Source: Gracilibacillus halotolerans (lineage in GTDB: Bacteria; Bacillota; Bacilli; Bacillales; Amphibacillaceae). Taken from it: a stretch of 64,000 bases of DNA. A program made the translations under genes and the position numbers. The notes below the pieces were generated by a model, which had not been told where the DNA came from, did not search any database, and worked only from the letters and a program-made list of their open reading frames with translations. The stretch's first letter is position 1. Each line of letters opens with the position of its first letter. The stretch covers positions 62,001-126,000 of the forward strand of contig NZ_JACHON010000003.1 in the NCBI RefSeq assembly GCF_014206945.1, read 5' to 3'. Shown here in pieces: positions 1-8,822 of the stretch.

Positions 1-944
1 GTTCCTGTTTTATCGAAAACAATGGTATCTACTTTACTGAAATCATGAATCACTTCACTCCCCTTAAGGAGTACGCCACTCCGGGCGCCATTTCCGATGC
101 CTGCGACGTTCGATACTGGAACTCCGATTACTAAAGCTCCTGGGCAACCTAACACTAAGATGGTAATGGCAAGTTCTATATTTCTTGAAAATATCCAGAC
201 AACAAAACCAAGTGCTAATACAGCAGGTGTATAGTATTTAGAGAAGCGATCAATAAAACGCTCTGCTTCTGATTTGGAATCCTGCGCCTCTTCCACCAAT
301 TCGATAATTCTACCAAAAGTAGTGTCTTCTCCAACACGATCAGCGCGTATCTGTATCGTACCATTTTCTAAAATCGTCCCAGCATAAACGTCCTTATCTT
401 TTGTTTTGCTTACAGGTATAGATTCACCAGTAATGCTTGCCTCGTTAATATGACCTTCACCTGTTATTACCGTTCCATCGACAGGGATTTTTGCACCTGT
501 TTTCACTAATAGGATATCCCCTTCGTCGATATCATCAATGTCAACTTCTTCAAAATTTCCGTCCCCCATTTTCTTCCATGCGTTTTCCGGTGCCAATTCG
601 GTTAATTCCTTAATAGCAGAACGCGTTTTGTTTAATGTACGTTGCTCTAAGTAAGAACCGAATAAAAATAAGAAGGTAACAATCGCGGATTCTTCAAAGT
701 TTTTGATTAATAGAGCACCGATAACGGCTATGGTAACGAGTACGTCGATACTGACAACTTTTACTTTTACTGCCTGATACGCTTGGATTGCTATCGGAGC
801 AACACCTATAAGCGATGCCACGATCAGTGAGCTATTGAAAGTTATCATACTCTCAAAACCGAAGCGTCCAAGAAATCCTAAAACAATTAAAATAGCACTA
901 ATTACTGTAATCGAGTTTTTTTGGCTTAATATCCATCTTTGCAT
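1..944 (-). CDS. Metal-transporting P1B-type ATPase, N-terminal part (cut by window edge)
   Basis: Integral-membrane ATP-driven metal pump. The 314 visible residues have paired hydrophobic segments from about residue 12, the actuator motif TGES (172-175), the membrane motif CPG (267-269) and end exactly on the phosphorylation site DKTG (311-314), so the ATP-binding half lies outside the window. There is no N-terminal metal-binding HMA domain. The transmembrane motif is CPG where CPC, SPC or CPH is usual, so the metal cannot be read from known subgroups. Start ATG at 944 follows a GGAGGA site. Family certain; substrate unknown. Confidence 0.9.
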   Translation of the reverse strand, partial: MQRWILSQKNSITVISAILIVLGFLGRFGFESMITFNSSLIVASLIGVAPIAIQAYQAVKVKVVSIDVLVTIAVIGALLIKNFEESAIVTFLFLFGSYLEQRTLNKTRSAIKELTELAPENAWKKMGDGNFEEVDIDDIDEGDILLVKTGAKIPVDGTVITGEGHINEASITGESIPVSKTKDKDVYAGTILENGTIQIRADRVGEDTTFGRIIELVEEAQDSKSEAERFIDRFSKYYTPAVLALGFVVWIFSRNIELAITILVLGCPGALVIGVPVSNVAGIGNGARSGVLLKGSEVIHDFSKVDTIVFDKTG

Positions 945-1113
945 TAGTCTTCCTCCTATCATCTTGTTAACTCAAGTATAAGTTGTCAGGGTGAAATTTT
1001 AATTGACCCGTATCAAGTTTTGAAAATAATTAATGGAATAGAAAAGCCACTAATGTTTAAGTAACAACCTTATCCAGGTATAATGTTACAAACGATATAA
1101 AGGAGGATGGAAA

Positions 1114-1623
1114 ATGGATGTACGATTTCCGATTGGAAAATTAGAAGTACCTGAAACGGTGACAGGAGAAAATATCAAAGAATGGTTGAAGCAAATAGAA
1201 ACATATACAGAACGGTTAAGAGAAACAGTCAACTCGTTGAATGAAGATGAATGGGATAAGAAGTATCGTGAAGGTAGTTGGAATGTTCGTCAACTTGTGC
1301 ATCATATTGCAGACTCACAGTTGAATATGTATCAAAGATTGAAGCTTGCACTTACAGACGATAATCCAACTGTTCCAGCTTTTGATGAGGAAAAATGGGC
1401 CATTCAACCGGATACAGAGCTTCCGGTAGATAGTTCAATCATGATGTTAGAAGGTATAAATCAACGAATTGTATCATTAGTACCTAGCTTATCAGAGGAA
1501 CAGCTTAGTCGTTCATTTACCCATGAGGCAAATGGAGAAATAAAGGTTTCTACAAAGATTGCAAAATTAGCATGGCACGAAGAACACCATTTAGAGCATA
1601 TTAAAATAGCACTATCTAAATAG
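1114..1623 (+). CDS. bstA: YfiT-type bacillithiol S-transferase, DinB fold
   Basis: Predicted cytosolic metal-dependent enzyme that joins bacillithiol to electrophiles. The 169 residues match the YfiT/BstA family throughout: a GSWNVRQLVHHIADS helix with His63-His64, and the C-terminal WHEEHHLEHI with His155 and His159. These are the three histidine positions expected to hold the metal. Start ATG follows AAAGGAGG at 8 bases. It is a single-gene unit closed by a terminator at 1642. Family knowledge comes from B. subtilis YfiT; the substrate is inferred. Confidence 0.88.
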   Translation: MDVRFPIGKLEVPETVTGENIKEWLKQIETYTERLRETVNSLNEDEWDKKYREGSWNVRQLVHHIADSQLNMYQRLKLALTDDNPTVPAFDEEKWAIQPDTELPVDSSIMMLEGINQRIVSLVPSLSEEQLSRSFTHEANGEIKVSTKIAKLAWHEEHHLEHIKIALSK

Positions 1624-1641
1624 ATTTATACTAACTGAAAA

Positions 1642-1670
1642 AATTGGCTTATCTCTCGGGTAAGCCAATT
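1642..1670 (+). terminator. Rho-independent terminator after bstA
   Basis: Ten-base perfect stem AATTGGCTTA (1642-1651) with TAAGCCAATT (1661-1670), nine-base loop, followed by a T-rich run. The stretch from 1671 to 1847 shows no supported gene, only a small hairpin at 1813-1836. Confidence 0.85.
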
Positions 1671-1847
1671 TCTTATTGAGTGACAAGATAGAACTTCTAA
1701 AGTCGCTCCTGGTTACATCCTTTATTAAATGAACACTATTTACTGGCTGGTTTCTAAGAAGTAATAAAATGTTTTTGATAGCGGTATCAAAAATGTGCAA
1801 ACTTAATTATAAAATAAGCTTTAAATTTTAGCTTATATAGGTGGTAA

Positions 1848-1961
1848 AAAGGGTGTAGGTAAGGACGATTTTTTCTACTGTGAGGAATTACTTAAAACGA
1901 TGTATCACCAAGTAGTTGTAGTCCACACCGAACATTAGTGAATCCTTACCTGACACCCTTT
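1848..1961. repeat. Long-arm inverted repeat at the end of the GbsR-type gene
   Basis: The arm at 1848-1865 (AAAGGGTGTAGGTAAGGA) is the reverse complement of 1943-1961 except for one extra base, with a 77-base loop. The right arm contains the last codons and the stop of the repressor gene, so that transcript could fold into a terminator followed by Ts. The layout is also like a pair of inverted REP elements. No other copy was noticed in the window. Confidence 0.6.
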
Positions 1962-2437
1962 CTCAATTCATTAAATGTAACTAATAAATCATCATGAAAT
2001 TTCATAATATCGTCTATTCTCAATATAAGCTCTGTATGTTCTTTTGTATCCTCATCACTTTGATTTAATTTATTTGCTTCAACCACCAATTCTTCTAGGT
2101 TTTCCTTCTGTTGAGTTGTACTATCTATCCATTTACGCATATAGAAATTAATAAATAATTTAAATAACTGTGAATTAGCTTTATACATATCTCTTCGTAC
2201 ACCTTTTTTCCACACCTGGGAGACAAGATTTAAATGAGCTAAGCTTCGAATGTTTGTACTCATCGCAGTTTTGCTTTTTCCAAGTGCTTCGCTCATTTCA
2301 TCTAACGTTTTTGGTTCGTTGGTTATATATAAATAAGCAAATAATCGAGATTCTAAAGTAGATAAACCAAATAATTCGATTGTTTTTGTAAATTCTGTGA
2401 TTAACTGATCCTTTGTTTCTTCATAATGCTGATTCAT
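1946..2437 (-). CDS. GbsR/OpcR-type MarR-fold repressor of betaine uptake
   Basis: Winged-helix regulator of 163 residues. It has an N-terminal helix, a DNA-binding core around residues 35-75 (LDEMSEALGKSKTAMSTNIRSL) and a helical dimerisation tail, as in B. subtilis GbsR and OpcR. It is divergent from opuAA-AB-AC, so control of that operon in response to osmolarity or a choline/betaine ligand is the obvious role (inference from position and family). ATG at 2437 is preceded by AAGGGGG. A candidate operator lies at 2561-2580. Confidence 0.82.
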   Translation of the reverse strand: MNQHYEETKDQLITEFTKTIELFGLSTLESRLFAYLYITNEPKTLDEMSEALGKSKTAMSTNIRSLAHLNLVSQVWKKGVRRDMYKANSQLFKLFINFYMRKWIDSTTQQKENLEELVVEANKLNQSDEDTKEHTELILRIDDIMKFHDDLLVTFNELRKGVR

Positions 2438-2560
2438 ATTATCCCCCCTTGTTATCCTGCTTCTTAGATTATACCAAAATTATGAGAAACAAAAATCTTA
2501 AGCCTCAGGGTGCATTTTTGGGGAAAGCGGAGCATTTGGTCGATAAATTAGGTATAAGTA

Positions 2561-2580
2561 TATAAAGTAATAACTTTATA
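2561..2580. promoter_or_regulatory. Candidate operator between the GbsR-type gene and opuAA
   Basis: Perfect inverted repeat TATAAAGT-AATA-ACTTTATA in the divergent intergenic region. Size and symmetry suit a dimeric winged-helix repressor. I could not place a convincing -35/-10 pair around it. Confidence 0.5.
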
Positions 2581-2745
2581 AACTATATAAACGAAAATAA
2601 CGATATAGACAGTTTGTGTAATATTCTCAAAAGGATTATAGTTATGTAGTACTTTAATTCGGACGATTATGAGTCCGTTTAGCTAGGGAAATTATGCATT
2701 AGATGTAATTGGCAGCTGAAATAGCTGGAATTGAGAGGTGAAGAA

Positions 2746-3945
2746 ATGCCTATTATAGAAGTAAAAAATTTAACTAAAGTATTTGGAAAAAATACAAAAC
2801 AAGCAATACAGCTTTTAGATAAAGGTCTAAAAAAAGAAGAAATATTGAAAGAAACAGGTGCGACAGTTGGTGTAAACCGAGCAAGCTTTTCCGTAGAGGA
2901 AGGCGAAATTTTCGTTATTATGGGGCTTTCAGGAAGTGGAAAATCCACATTAGTTCGACTAATTAATCGCTTAATTGAACCAACGCAAGGTAATATCTAT
3001 ATCGATGGAGAAGACCTCTCCACGATGAATAAAGCATCCCTTCGTAACGTTCGTCGTGAGAAACTAAGTATGGTTTTTCAAAACTTTGGATTATTTCCAC
3101 ATCGAACTGTTTTAGAAAATGCTGCATTTGGTTTAGAAATACAGAAGGTAGATAAAACCAAACGTAAAGAGAAGGCCAAAGAAGCGTTAGAACTAGTTGG
3201 TTTAGGTAACTATCTAGATCAATATCCAGGACAATTATCTGGTGGTATGCAACAACGAGTTGGCCTCGCACGAGCACTTGCAAACGATCCAAAAGTACTC
3301 TTAATGGACGAAGCGTTCTCCGCACTTGATCCGCTAATCCGTAAAGGGATGCAGGATGAACTTATTGAATTGCAATCCAAAATGAAAAAAACGATTCTAT
3401 TCATTACGCATGACTTGGACGAAGCTCTTCGGTTAGGCGACCGAATCGCGCTCATGAAGGATGGTAATATTGTTCAAATTGGCACACCAGAGGAAATCTT
3501 AGTAAACCCGGCTAATGATTATGTTGAAAAGTTCGTTGAAGACATCGACAAATCGAAAGTACTAACAGCACAACATATTATGAAACGTCCGGAGACGGTG
3601 CAAATTGAGAAGCACGGGCCACGGGTAGCATTAGAAAGAATGCGTGAAGAAGGTCTGTCTAGTATTTTAATCACAGATAAGAACAAAAATTTACAAGGTT
3701 ATGTAACGGCAGATGATGCGTTGGCTGCAAGGAAAAAAGACATTAGTCACTTAAAAGAAGTGTTAAAAACAGATATACCAAAAGTAGAAAAAGATACTGC
3801 ATTGCATGATATCTTCTCGATAATTTACGACTCAACAACACCAGTGGCCGTTGTAGAGGATGGAAAATTACTAGGTATTATCGTCCGTGGAGCGGTTATT
3901 GCTGCTCTTGCAGGGGAAGGCGAGGTGACGGTGGAAAATGTCTAA
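2746..3945 (+). CDS. opuAA: Glycine betaine ABC transporter ATPase OpuAA
   Basis: Energises osmoprotectant import. The 399 residues carry Walker [10 protein letters not shown] (60-68), signature LSGGMQQR (about 167-174), Walker [12 protein letters not shown] and two C-terminal CBS domains from about residue 280, which in OpuA-type importers sense ionic strength. I chose ATG 2746 over the in-frame TTG at 2731, because the ribosome site GAGAGGTG (2733-2740) lies between them. The stop overlaps opuAB by eight bases. Confidence 0.96.
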   Translation: MPIIEVKNLTKVFGKNTKQAIQLLDKGLKKEEILKETGATVGVNRASFSVEEGEIFVIMGLSGSGKSTLVRLINRLIEPTQGNIYIDGEDLSTMNKASLRNVRREKLSMVFQNFGLFPHRTVLENAAFGLEIQKVDKTKRKEKAKEALELVGLGNYLDQYPGQLSGGMQQRVGLARALANDPKVLLMDEAFSALDPLIRKGMQDELIELQSKMKKTILFITHDLDEALRLGDRIALMKDGNIVQIGTPEEILVNPANDYVEKFVEDIDKSKVLTAQHIMKRPETVQIEKHGPRVALERMREEGLSSILITDKNKNLQGYVTADDALAARKKDISHLKEVLKTDIPKVEKDTALHDIFSIIYDSTTPVAVVEDGKLLGIIVRGAVIAALAGEGEVTVENV

Positions 3946-4801
3946 TTACATGTTTAATATTATTCCGAAAATCCCAGTTGCAGATTGGGCAACATGGTTT
4001 GTTGATTGGCTTACAGATGCATTTGCATTTCTATTTGACCCAATCAAGGAGCACTTTGGGTACTTCATGAAGTATATGTCTGAAGAGTTACTCATGAGCA
4101 TCCCTCCAATTGTTTTTATTTTGTTAGTTGCTATCCTAGCCTTCTTTTTATCTGGAAGGAAATTTGGGTTAGCTGCCTTCTCGATTGTAGGTCTATGGTT
4201 TATCTACAATCAAGGCTATTGGGAAGAGCTAATGAGTACAGTAACACTTGTTATTTTAGCTAGTTTACTGTCTGTAATTATTGGTGTGCCAATTGGTATT
4301 TTAATGTCTAAAAGCAAAGTGGCATCCGCCATCATCACGCCGATTCTTGACTTTATGCAGACGATGCCTGCCTTTGTCTATTTAATACCGGCAGTCGCAT
4401 TTTTCGGGATAGGGATGGTACCAGGTGTATTTGCATCCTTAATCTTTGCGACACCACCGACTGTGAGATTTACTAACTTAGGTATTCGTCAAGTTTCCAA
4501 TGAATTAGTTGAAGCGTCGGATGCGTTTGGTAGTACAGGCTGGCAAAAATTATTTAAGGTTGAATTGCCAATGGCGAAATCGACCATTATGGCAGGTATT
4601 AACCAGACCGTTATGCTTTCCTTATCTATGGTAGTTATCGCGTCCATGATTGGTGCACCTGGACTAGGAAGAGAAGTATTATCTGCACTTCAACGTTCAC
4701 AAGTTGGACCAGGATTTGCATCCGGTGTAGCAATTGTTATTTTAGCGATTATTATTGATCGCATGACTCAAAGTATTAGTAAGAAAGCAAAAGCAAAATA
4801 A
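3938..4801 (+). CDS. opuAB: Glycine betaine ABC transporter permease OpuAB
   Basis: Membrane channel subunit of 287 residues. It has several hydrophobic helices and the EAA-type coupling loop ([23 protein letters not shown]) near residue 190, which contacts OpuAA. Length is close to B. subtilis OpuAB. ATG 3938 overlaps the opuAA stop and has GAGGTGA upstream, so the two are likely translationally coupled. It is followed after 86 bases by the binding-protein gene. Confidence 0.96.
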   Translation: MSNYMFNIIPKIPVADWATWFVDWLTDAFAFLFDPIKEHFGYFMKYMSEELLMSIPPIVFILLVAILAFFLSGRKFGLAAFSIVGLWFIYNQGYWEELMSTVTLVILASLLSVIIGVPIGILMSKSKVASAIITPILDFMQTMPAFVYLIPAVAFFGIGMVPGVFASLIFATPPTVRFTNLGIRQVSNELVEASDAFGSTGWQKLFKVELPMAKSTIMAGINQTVMLSLSMVVIASMIGAPGLGREVLSALQRSQVGPGFASGVAIVILAIIIDRMTQSISKKAKAK

Positions 4802-4887
4802 TGTTAGGTATCTTTTCATATTGAAAAGTTTCCATATAAATTCATGCACATGCATGGAAAAAATATAAAAAAGGGAGTTTTTAGAAC

Positions 4888-5790
4888 ATGAAGTTTAGCT
4901 TAAAACGTCTAGGTATGATTTTAGGTTTATCATCTGTACTGATTGCCGCTGGTTGTGGGAATGCAGATGATAATACAGAAACAACAGACTCAGAGGACAC
5001 AACGACATCAGGCGTAGAAGGTGAAGTTGAATTAGTATATGTTGAGTGGGATTCCGAAGTGGCTTCTACTCATGTTATAGGAAAAGTATTAGAAGATGTA
5101 GGCTTTGATGTAACAGTGACTCCATTAGATAACTCTGTTATGTGGGAAGCAGTTGCTAATAGTGAAGCAGACGCAAGTGTTTCTGCATGGGTTCCATTAA
5201 CACACGAAGCACAAATTGCAACGTATGGTGATCAAGTAGAAGATCTTGGTCCTAACTTAGAAGGTGCGAAAATTGGTTTAGTTGTTCCATCTTATATGGA
5301 TGTTGATTCGATTGAAGATTTAACAGATCAAGCTGGTCAAACAATTACAGGTATTGATGCAGGTGCAGGTGTTGTTGGTGCTGCTGAGCAGTCTCTAGAA
5401 GATTACGAAAACTTAAGTGACTGGGAAGTACAGACATCTTCCAGTGGTGCAATGACTACAGCACTTGGAACAGCTATCGATAATGAAGAAGATATTATTG
5501 TTACTGGCTGGACTCCACATTGGAAATTCCAAGCGTATGATTTAAAATATTTAGAAGATCCAAAAGGTAGCTTTGGAGAAGAAGAAACAATTAACACATT
5601 TGTACGTGAAGGTCTAGAAGAAGAGAATCCAGAGGCATATCAAATTCTAGATAACTTCTTCTGGGAAACTTCTGATATGGAATCCGTTATGATGGATATC
5701 TATGAAGGAGTAAGTGCAGAAGAAGCTGCTGCGAAATGGGTAGAAGAAAACCAGGAAAAAGTAGCAGAATGGACAGAAGGAATTGAATAA
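4888..5790 (+). CDS. opuAC: Glycine betaine-binding lipoprotein OpuAC
   Basis: Extracytoplasmic substrate receptor of the OpuA system. The signal peptide ends in a lipobox (LIAAGC, lipidated Cys23), followed by a Thr/Asp/Glu-rich spacer and an OpuAC domain with several tryptophans (VEWDSE, VMWEAV, SAWVPL, TGWTPHWKF) of the kind that form the aromatic betaine cage. RBS AAAGGGAG. Terminal gene of the operon, with a strong terminator directly after. Confidence 0.95.
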   Translation: MKFSLKRLGMILGLSSVLIAAGCGNADDNTETTDSEDTTTSGVEGEVELVYVEWDSEVASTHVIGKVLEDVGFDVTVTPLDNSVMWEAVANSEADASVSAWVPLTHEAQIATYGDQVEDLGPNLEGAKIGLVVPSYMDVDSIEDLTDQAGQTITGIDAGAGVVGAAEQSLEDYENLSDWEVQTSSSGAMTTALGTAIDNEEDIIVTGWTPHWKFQAYDLKYLEDPKGSFGEEETINTFVREGLEEENPEAYQILDNFFWETSDMESVMMDIYEGVSAEEAAAKWVEENQEKVAEWTEGIE

Positions 5791-5799
5791 TTAATTTGT

Positions 5800-5836
5800 A
5801 AAAGAGGGCTGATACTTTATGTGTTAGCCCTCTTTT
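5800..5836 (+). terminator. Terminator of the opuA operon
   Basis: Thirteen-base stem (5800-5812 with 5824-5836, one G-U pair) around AAAAGAGGGCT, ending in TTTT. Confidence 0.9.
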
Positions 5837-5962
5837 AAATATAGCTGAAATAGACAACCAAACAATTACATTTGAGAACTCTAATATTGAAAAATGATTC
5901 TTTCTATCTTTAAATAGTTCCGTTTCGATGGATAAATATACAAAATAGCCCATCAATTAACA

Positions 5963-5986
5963 GACCAAATCGCATATGATTTGGTC
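5963..5986. repeat. Isolated hairpin in the gap after opuA
   Basis: GACCAAATC (5963-5971), loop GCATAT, GATTTGGTC (5978-5986). No T-tract follows, so termination is doubtful. Between 5841 and 6491 I see only this hairpin, the one at 6254 and the first array core at 6176. No coding sequence is supported. Confidence 0.5.
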
Positions 5987-6175
5987 GTTAGTAGTTCTTA
6001 ACGCTTGATTCATCATACAAAATCACACTCCTAATAGCATAATATCCTTATAAGTTGTCAATGTACTATTGCCTATGCGAATTTGTATATTCTTTTCAAT
6101 GTTTTTAAAAACTAAAAAGGTAATTGTTAATTTATGTTAAAGTAAATATAGAGTTTGTGAATGAACGTACCTAAA

Positions 6176-6198
6176 CTAACGGGGCAGGTTACTTTACC
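6176..6198 (+). repeat. Array core 1 (left border, distal type)
   Basis: CTAACGGGGCAGGTTACTTT followed by ACC. It lies about 300 bases before the first array gene and defines the left edge of the array. Confidence 0.7.
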
Positions 6199-6253
6199 AA
6201 AAATATACGCCTAATTCGTATTATAAAAACTGTATATTAAATACTTCACAAAT

Positions 6254-6299
6254 AAAAGAACCCATTTTGATCAATCTATTCTTCAAAATGGGTTCTTTT
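6254..6299. terminator. Strong 17-base-stem hairpin, terminator-like
   Basis: AAAAGAACCCATTTTGA (6254-6270) pairs perfectly with 6283-6299, loop of 12, ending in TTTTA. No gene ends nearby on either strand, so it may be left from a lost gene. Confidence 0.7.
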
Positions 6300-6491
6300 A
6301 TTCACAATGATTTATGGTACTTGTTAATTAAACCTTATTCAACGAATGCCAGACTTGAATTTGTGTTCAATTACAAGTTTTTATAAAAGTTGAATATTAA
6401 TTTCAAAAAATATTTAATAATATTAAAAATACATTTACTTTATTTATATTTATGTTAAACTTAATTTGAATATAAAGGAGTGAAGGGATAA

Positions 6492-6791
6492 GTGGATATT
6501 AAAAATGTACCTGATTGGATTTTATCCTTAGACGAGGAAGATATGGAATTCATTAAAAAATTCGTAATGAATTCAGGATCTCTGAAAGAAATTGCAAAAA
6601 TTTATGAAGTATCTTATCCAACGGTGAGAATCAAGCTAGATAGGTTAATTGAAAAGATAAAATTGAGTGATGCAACGGATAATGAGGAGTTTATAAAATT
6701 CATAAAACAACTTTCGATTGATGATCGTATTAATTTGGAAGATGCAAAATTAATAATAGAAAAATATAAAAAAGAAAAAGGTGATATATAA
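6492..6791 (+). CDS. DUF2089 family helix-turn-helix protein
   Basis: 99 residues. The family hallmark PDWI-L-EEDMEFIKKFV-NSGSLKEIAKIYEVSYPTVRIKLDRLIEKI covers residues 7-55 and reads as a sigma-region-4-like DNA-binding helix-turn-helix. The C-terminal half is a short helical pair. GTG start at 6492 with AAAGGAGTGA eight bases upstream. It overlaps the next gene by one base (TAATG), so the two are coupled. In this family the DNA-binding protein typically travels with a small membrane protein. The target is unknown. Confidence 0.8.
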   Translation: MDIKNVPDWILSLDEEDMEFIKKFVMNSGSLKEIAKIYEVSYPTVRIKLDRLIEKIKLSDATDNEEFIKFIKQLSIDDRINLEDAKLIIEKYKKEKGDI

Positions 6792-7078
6792 TGTTTGGAT
6801 TTGGCTTTTATGATGCTTTTATTATTGCTGGAATACTTGGCGTGCAATACTTCCTATCAACTAGAAATAGTGTTTATTGGGGAGGACTTATTCCATTAGT
6901 TTTCGTTGTTTGGCGTACTTGGATATTCTTTAATGAAAGTGAAAACTTTCTTGCTTATGTGCTAATACTTTTGGTTGGAATTGCCTTTCTTATTGGTGGA
7001 TGGTATGAGGGACGGAAAGCTCTTAATAAAAAGAGAAAACAAGAATTAGATAAAATGAAGTCTTATGATATCAACTAA
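6791..7078 (+). CDS. Small membrane protein coupled to DUF2089
   Basis: 95 residues with three predicted membrane segments (about 7-23, 31-48, 54-71) and a lysine-rich cytoplasmic tail. ATG overlaps the stop of the DUF2089 gene. No recognised domain. As the partner of a DNA-binding protein it may be its membrane tether or signal input; this is inference from coupling only. Confidence 0.7.
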   Translation: MFGFGFYDAFIIAGILGVQYFLSTRNSVYWGGLIPLVFVVWRTWIFFNESENFLAYVLILLVGIAFLIGGWYEGRKALNKKRKQELDKMKSYDIN

Positions 7079-7282
7079 GTAGGGAATAGAAGGAAAATGA
7101 ATCGGTTAGCTTATGAGATTTCTTCATATGATCTATGAAATATCTGTGCTGAAAAGTAGTATTACTTTACTGTGAAGATTATTTGTTTTAAGAAAGAAAT
7201 TACAGTCAATGGGGTAACGAAATGGAGAAGGTCAAAGTTCATTGTAACCGTGAGGTATTATGCCAAACAACTGAATTATTGC

Positions 7283-7336
7283 ATTAACGGGTGCTTTACT
7301 TGAAGAGATCGTTGAGCTGCATAGACGGCTCTTTTT
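7283..7336 (+). repeat. Array core 2, short form with hairpin
   Basis: ATTAACGGGTGCTTTACTTG at 7283, then AAGAGATCGT and a T-tailed GGCTCTTTTTT, which give an imperfect terminator. Between 7079 and 7282 there are only short open frames (13 and 21 codons), possibly remnants. Confidence 0.65.
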
Positions 7337-7424
7337 TCTTATTTAACTTAAGTGGCAGTTATTTTGAATCCACTTTTCTGCTAAACTTGAAAAGCAATCA
7401 GTTATTTTAAAGGAGAGAGAAAAA

Positions 7425-8082
7425 ATGTCTCAGTCAGTAATTTTTGATATGGATGGCACACTATTTCAAACAGATAAAATTTTAATTATCGCTTGATGAT
7501 ACTTTTAACCACTTACGTTCGTTAGATAAATGGGATACAGTTACACCTATTGATATATACCGTGAAATTATGGGCATGCCTTTACCAATAGTATGGGAGA
7601 CTTTATTACCTAATCATTCTGTTGAGGAAAGAAAACAAACGGATGCTTATTTTCTAGAAAGACTAATTGAATATATAAGTATAGGAAAAGGTGCTTTATA
7701 TCCTAACGTAATAGAAGTTTTTAGTTATTTGAAAGAAAATAATGTCTCGATATACATAGCTAGCAATGGTTTAACGGAATATTTAAAAGCGATTGTTAAT
7801 TACTATCATTTGGATAAATGGGTTACGGAAACGTTTAGTATCCAACAAATTAAATCTTTGAATAAATCGGATTTGGTCCAGAGTATTATAAATAAATACG
7901 GAATCACTAATGGAGCCGTTGTTGGAGATCGTTTATCAGATATAAATGCAGCTAAAGATAATGGTTTAGTTTCAATTGGATGTAACTTTGACTTTGCACG
8001 AGAAGATGAACTTTCTCAAGCTTATATGGTAATTGACGACTTGTCAGAGCTGGAAACAATATTACCTAAATTACATACATAG
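7425..8082 (+). pseudogene. HAD-superfamily phosphatase, frameshifted
   Basis: Starts well (AAAGGAGAGAG, ATG 7425) and reads MSQSVIFDMDGTLFQTDKIL with the nucleophile motif DMDGT. It then hits TGA at 7494 in that frame. The rest of a beta-phosphoglucomutase/Gph-like HAD protein continues in another frame from about 7486: cap domain, motif II IASNG, lysine, and motif GDRLSDINAAKDNG. Losing two bases after the ATTTTA at 7479-7484 explains the shift and restores a protein of about 219 residues. Either a recent pseudogene or a sequence error. An internal ATG at 7570 would lack the catalytic Asp. Confidence 0.8.
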
Positions 8083-8095
8083 CTTATTAAACAAA

Positions 8096-8170
8096 GGGAT
8101 GCTTTAACACAGTAGGAGATCGTCATTACGGCGGTCTTTTTTAACTAAAGTGCAGGATAGTTTAATAGTG
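8096..8170 (+). repeat. Array spacer 3 (core pair 8096/8143)
   Basis: GGGATGCTTTAACACAGTAG leads into a GATCGTC/GGCGGTC hairpin with TTTTTT. The distal core AACTAAAGTGCAGGATAGTT starts at 8143. Confidence 0.6.
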
Positions 8171-8257
8171 AAACTTTACTTTTTTATTTTCGTATATAAG
8201 CTGTAGTGACCTGATTATTATCTGCTTAGTATCTAAAAAGAGAGGTTTTATTTTTAC

Positions 8258-8713
8258 ATGTCTGAACATAACGATGATTCATTTCGTGAAAAGAATATGA
8301 AGCAAAAAATAGGAACAGTTGTGGGAGTAACACTTTTAATAGCTGTGGTATTAGGTTTTATTATAGGGATATACGTGTTTGGGATGGCGGGTATTTTTAG
8401 ATTGCTTGGTATTGACTACACTTCTGTTTGGTCATTGATTATGTTTGTTGTTAGTTTTTTTATTATCGCTTCCATTGTCGAGCTGTTTTCTAAACCAATT
8501 TCTGAACTAATTACAGAAAATATAACAGGAAAATTTACTGCTTTGCTTGTTCAGTTTAGTATTCAAAGTCTATCAAATGGGCTATGCCTTTTTATAGTAG
8601 ATGTGTTTATTGGTAGTATTACTCTCACCTTGAAAACAGGGTTTATAGTGGCTATATTACTGACTTTACTGGAAATGGCTTTTGAAGATAAAGAAAATAG
8701 GAGTGAATCTTAA
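8258..8713 (+). CDS. YrvL-family membrane regulatory protein
   Basis: 151 residues, four membrane helices (about 18-42, 55-78, 93-115, 121-138). The pattern GxVVGVTLLIAVVLGF...SVWSLIMFVVSFFIIASIVELFSKPI is typical of the YrvL family. That family is annotated as regulatory because the B. subtilis member counters an unusual sigma factor; no such factor lies here, so the role is open. RBS AGAGAGG. The stop codon is the first base triplet of the following repeat core. Confidence 0.75.
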   Translation: MSEHNDDSFREKNMKQKIGTVVGVTLLIAVVLGFIIGIYVFGMAGIFRLLGIDYTSVWSLIMFVVSFFIIASIVELFSKPISELITENITGKFTALLVQFSIQSLSNGLCLFIVDVFIGSITLTLKTGFIVAILLTLLEMAFEDKENRSES

Positions 8714-8797
8714 ACTAACGGGTGCGTTAATTCAAGAAGGATTAACGCAATTATTGTAGAACTTATTGTACTAAAAGGTGCGGTTTTGTTGAAGAAG
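8711..8797 (+). repeat. Array spacer 4 (cores 8713 and 8771)
   Basis: AACTAACGGGTGCGTTAATT at 8713 is followed by ATTAACGCA, which pairs with TGCGTTAAT to make a hairpin. The distal core CTAAAAGGTGCGGTTTTGTT starts at 8771. The upstream gene's TAA lies in the core. Confidence 0.65.
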
Positions 8798-8822
8798 ATA
8801 TTTAAAATCTTGGAGGGAGTTT

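Noticed and set aside
1612-1800. 62-codon minus-strand open frame after bstA
   Set aside because: Begins inside the gap, runs over the bstA terminator, has no ribosome site and no family-like pattern.
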